From assembly GCA_030169165.1 (NCBI GenBank), contig CM058044.1:21977421-22041420 (forward strand): a stretch of 64,000 nucleotides of DNA. The letters run 5' to 3'. Source of the stretch: Centaurea solstitialis. Its lineage: Eukaryota; Streptophyta; Magnoliopsida; Asterales; Asteraceae. The notes beneath the pieces were generated by a model. The model searched no databases and was not told the origin of the DNA. It saw nothing but the letters and a program-made list of their open reading frames with translations. Positions 61,736-64,000 of the stretch are shown here, one piece after another (position 1 is the first letter of the stretch; each line of letters starts with the position of its first letter). The position numbers and the translations under genes are program-made.

Positions 61736-62778
61736 AGTGGTTGTGGGACTTCGGGTTTGTTGAGGAGTAGGGTTTCAGATTACGGATTTCTGAGGTTGAC
61801 TTGATTTCTGTAACACCCCATTTACACTCGGGTATTTAAACAACTTTTGTTTGGTTAATGTGTATTTATAGGAAACTTATGGGTTAATTTTATATTTAAG
61901 AAGTAGAGGGTCTAGTTGGGAAATTTTGGCAAACTTCCCTTGGAATCAGTATCTCCAATTTAAGTCATAACTTATATATTATTCAATCTCATTATTTTTT
62001 AAAAAATAAAAATAAAAACCCTAAGTAAACCTAGTTTCTTCCCCATCGACTACTTAATTTCCAGCCATTAAAGCCATTGCCGCCGCTCATCCTAAAACCT
62101 CCAACCACCTTCAGTCGGTTAGCACCTTCAACGAGTCAGTCGTCAACCACTTGTGCACCTGAGTTCGATCACCGGTAAGTCAACGTAGGTGACCGTTGTT
62201 TCTGTTCGATTGTCGACCCCGGCGAGAGCTGTTATCACCGGCTCTTAGTTTGACGCGGTGATCCAACCGCCACTGTCAGACAGCGTGTTTGAGAACGTGG
62301 TCGATCGTTTCCGTGGTCACTACAATCGATCATCGGCAAACCAACGACTATAGTCTATGTATTCGATTCTACATAGCGTTATCATTTAAAACGCCAGTCA
62401 CTTGTCACCCATGGTTAGGTATGTCGTTTGTTGTTCAACTGATAAAATATTATTATGTTCTTCGTAGTCCAAATTAATTCGTTAAGTAAAATCTAGTCGT
62501 GTAGTTGTGGTTTGAAAGTTTGGGAAGATAATCTTTCATGTAGTTGAGAATTTATTTAAGAGAGTATATATATTGTTAGAATGTATATGTATATGCATCT
62601 GGTGCATGATTTGAAAGAAGGAAGAAAGCATGCGTTTGTTTTCAAACAAATATAATAGATATTGTCGCTAAAAGTCAAATAACCTTGCATGGTTAATTTT
62701 AATGGCAACAAAAAAATCAAGTATGGGAGTATTAGCGACATATAGGTGGGTTTACATTGACTAAGGGTCGCTAAAAAC

Positions 62779-62789
62779 TATATAAAAGG
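62779..62789 (+). promoter_or_regulatory. T2 LTR TATA box
   Basis: TATATAAAAGG, about 970 bp into the LTR. Confidence 0.55.
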
Positions 62790-63013
62790 TCATGAACCTC
62801 TTAGTGGCACATGGTTAGTTCAAGAATGAGTTGTTATGTGTATTTATTACCGGATAGGCGTGTAATTGGTCGTAACCCTTTTGTAGGTTGATCTATAATC
62901 CGCTTGGTTATCAGTTTCAGTTTTTCAGTTTTCGGTTATCTTCGATTATCAGGTGAGTTGCACTATATATATCTTATGCCATGGTTTGTATGTGTATGCA
63001 CGATAGTGTATGT

Positions 63014-63136
63014 AGAGGGAACTACATGCCCTTGGTGAGTTGTGGGGGCCGACCAGTGTCCTAATTGACGAGAGAGAGGGAAACCACATGCCCTTGATGA
63101 GTTCTGGGGGCCGACCCGTGTCCAAACTGATGGGAG
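63014..63136 (+). repeat. 61-bp tandem repeat in T2
   Basis: Two copies of AGAGGGAA.Y.ACATGCCC followed by TGGGGGCCGACC and GTGTCC, period 61 bp. Confidence 0.75.
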
Positions 63137-64000
63137 ATTAAATATCGATCTCATGAGAGTCGGGTGTCCATTTGAGTCTACTGATTTAATGACATGCTAT
63201 GATGTGATTGGTACCTGTTGTGGTACATATGCATGCGATGTTGTAAAATATATGTGGTGTTAGCTCACTAAGCGTTTTCGGTTACCCTTTAGTTGTTTCC
63301 CCTTTTTCCAGGTACCAGTATGGATAAGGATAAGGGCAAGGCCCCGGCTTGACTTCTAGTTGTGATAGTTCCCTTCGATCTGCCTTGCAGTGGAATTTTT
63401 AAAACTTTTAGTTAATTGTTTTTATTAAAACGTTTGAACTTGGTTATTTCTTTGGTTATCAGTACTGGAACGCTTTGTTTTTAACTTTCTACTGAATTAT
63501 GAATTTTTCTTTAAAAATCGATTTTTTTAGGAATTTATTTATCAATTTAATTTATTTTGTGAAACGGTGTTAAGAGAATGAACTGTTTTTTTAAGAGAAA
63601 CAGCACACACACTTGCGAGTGTGTGTGTGGTTGGACTTAAACTAGGAAAGTTTTTTTTATGGAGATGAAATAGTAAAATAGTTGGAACTGTCGGCTGGAG
63701 CTTCAAGACAGGGGTTAGCAACACTTTATGTTATCATGTTATGTTGATATGTTAAGTTACTGGGATGCTAGAAATGCATAATAGACCACGAATGAACTGT
63801 TGAGCGTGATATGCGTTGTGTGTATACTGATTTGATTGTGATTTATTTATTTCTACTTAGTCCTTGGATTGGGGTTGTTTGAGGATGGTACCATGACCAA
63901 GTTTGTACTAATGAGACATTGGTGAAGGGTTGCTAGGCATGTTCTTGTTTGATGGTTGTTTGGTGATCCTAAGCTGACTATCATTACCGGTTGGTTATAG

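Larger units (their letters stand above)
29770..61808 (-). mobile_element. S1: SIRE-like Ty1/copia element with env-like polyprotein, split by T1 and N2
   Basis: Read on the minus strand: gag (61735-59339), protease/integrase (59332-57657), RT (55099-53528), RNase H end (36360-36143), repeats, env-like polyprotein (34554-30126), polypurine tract, 3' LTR (30104 to about 29770). N2 interrupts the integrase-RT linker, and T1 interrupts RNase H. The 5' LTR and gag start are hidden behind or beyond T2 at 61809. An extra polyprotein after pol is typical of SIRE-type copia. Many lesions; inactive. Confidence 0.8.
61809..64000 (+). repeat. T2: gypsy-type LTR (partial), inserted in S1 gag
   Basis: Starts sharply with TGTAACACCCCATTTACAC, a typical chromovirus LTR start, after ATTTC (61804-61808, possible TSD). 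Inside are a TATA box, a 61-bp tandem repeat and, near 63260-63340, the TTAGCTCACTAAGCG and TTTCCAGGTACC sequence seen in U5 regions of sense-oriented gypsy LTRs. Small frames are not conserved-looking. No primer site is reached before the window ends. Confidence 0.6.

Noticed and set aside
61490..61804. Plus-strand frame opposite the S1 gag.
   Set aside because: It is a shadow of the gag reading frame, which has the zinc knuckle and coiled-coil features.
62289..62477. Small frame in T2 as a possible host exon.
   Set aside because: It lies within LTR-like sequence with no splice context or recognisable domain.

Overview
The window is plant nuclear DNA made almost wholly of nested LTR retrotransposons. 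I see no convincing host gene. The evidence is initiator-methionine-tRNA primer sites of the TGGTATCAGAGCC type, Ty1/copia, Ty3/gypsy (Tekay) and Athila-type protein pieces, a foldback MITE and exact target-site duplications (TSDs). The large envelope-like polyprotein on the minus strand resembles polyproteins I know from Asteraceae repeats, so a eudicot, perhaps a composite, is my guess (inference).

Layout. (1) 1-5280: 3' part of an Athila-like gypsy element (A1, +): env-like ORF pieces, a long hairpin-rich non-coding tract and the 3' LTR. (2) 5281-6473: AT-rich sequence with nothing recognised. (3) 6474 to about 26835: copia element C1 (+), whose 5' LTR carries a MITE and whose pol is a chimera of two copia lineages. 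Its RNase H is split by copia element C3 (12342-26367, TSD CTAAC). C3 has a gag but no pol and is itself split by copia element C2 (17128-25010, TSD GTTCT). (4) About 27.1-29.77 kb: 3' part of a second Athila-like element (A2, -). (5) About 29.77 kb to 61808: a SIRE-like copia element (S1, -) spread over 32 kb. Its parts are gag at 61.7-59.3 kb, PR/IN at 59.3-57.7 kb, RT at 55.1-53.5 kb, the RNase H end at 36.36-36.14 kb, an env-like polyprotein at 34.55-30.13 kb and a 3' LTR ending at 30104. S1 is interrupted by N2 (55100-57651, TSD GAGCC), by a Tekay chromovirus T1 (36393-53527) and, at its left-out 5' end, by a gypsy LTR T2 from 61809. T1 is in turn interrupted by N1 (41830-48482, TSD GGTCG), whose two 362-bp LTRs I read as identical.

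Order of insertion follows from the nesting: C1, then C3, then C2; A2, then S1, then T1, N2 and T2, with N1 (inside T1) youngest. Almost every pol gene is broken by stops, frameshifts or deletions. The exception is N1, a young element that encodes only one intact 702-residue coiled-coil protein and must depend on enzymes from elsewhere.

Most notable: arrays of hairpins with differing but self-complementary stems in A1; a shared leader domain and a possible leader intron in C1, C2 and C3; a WRKY-type W-box array in the N1 LTR; and junctions (C1 chimera, T1 left end) that record recombination and break repair.
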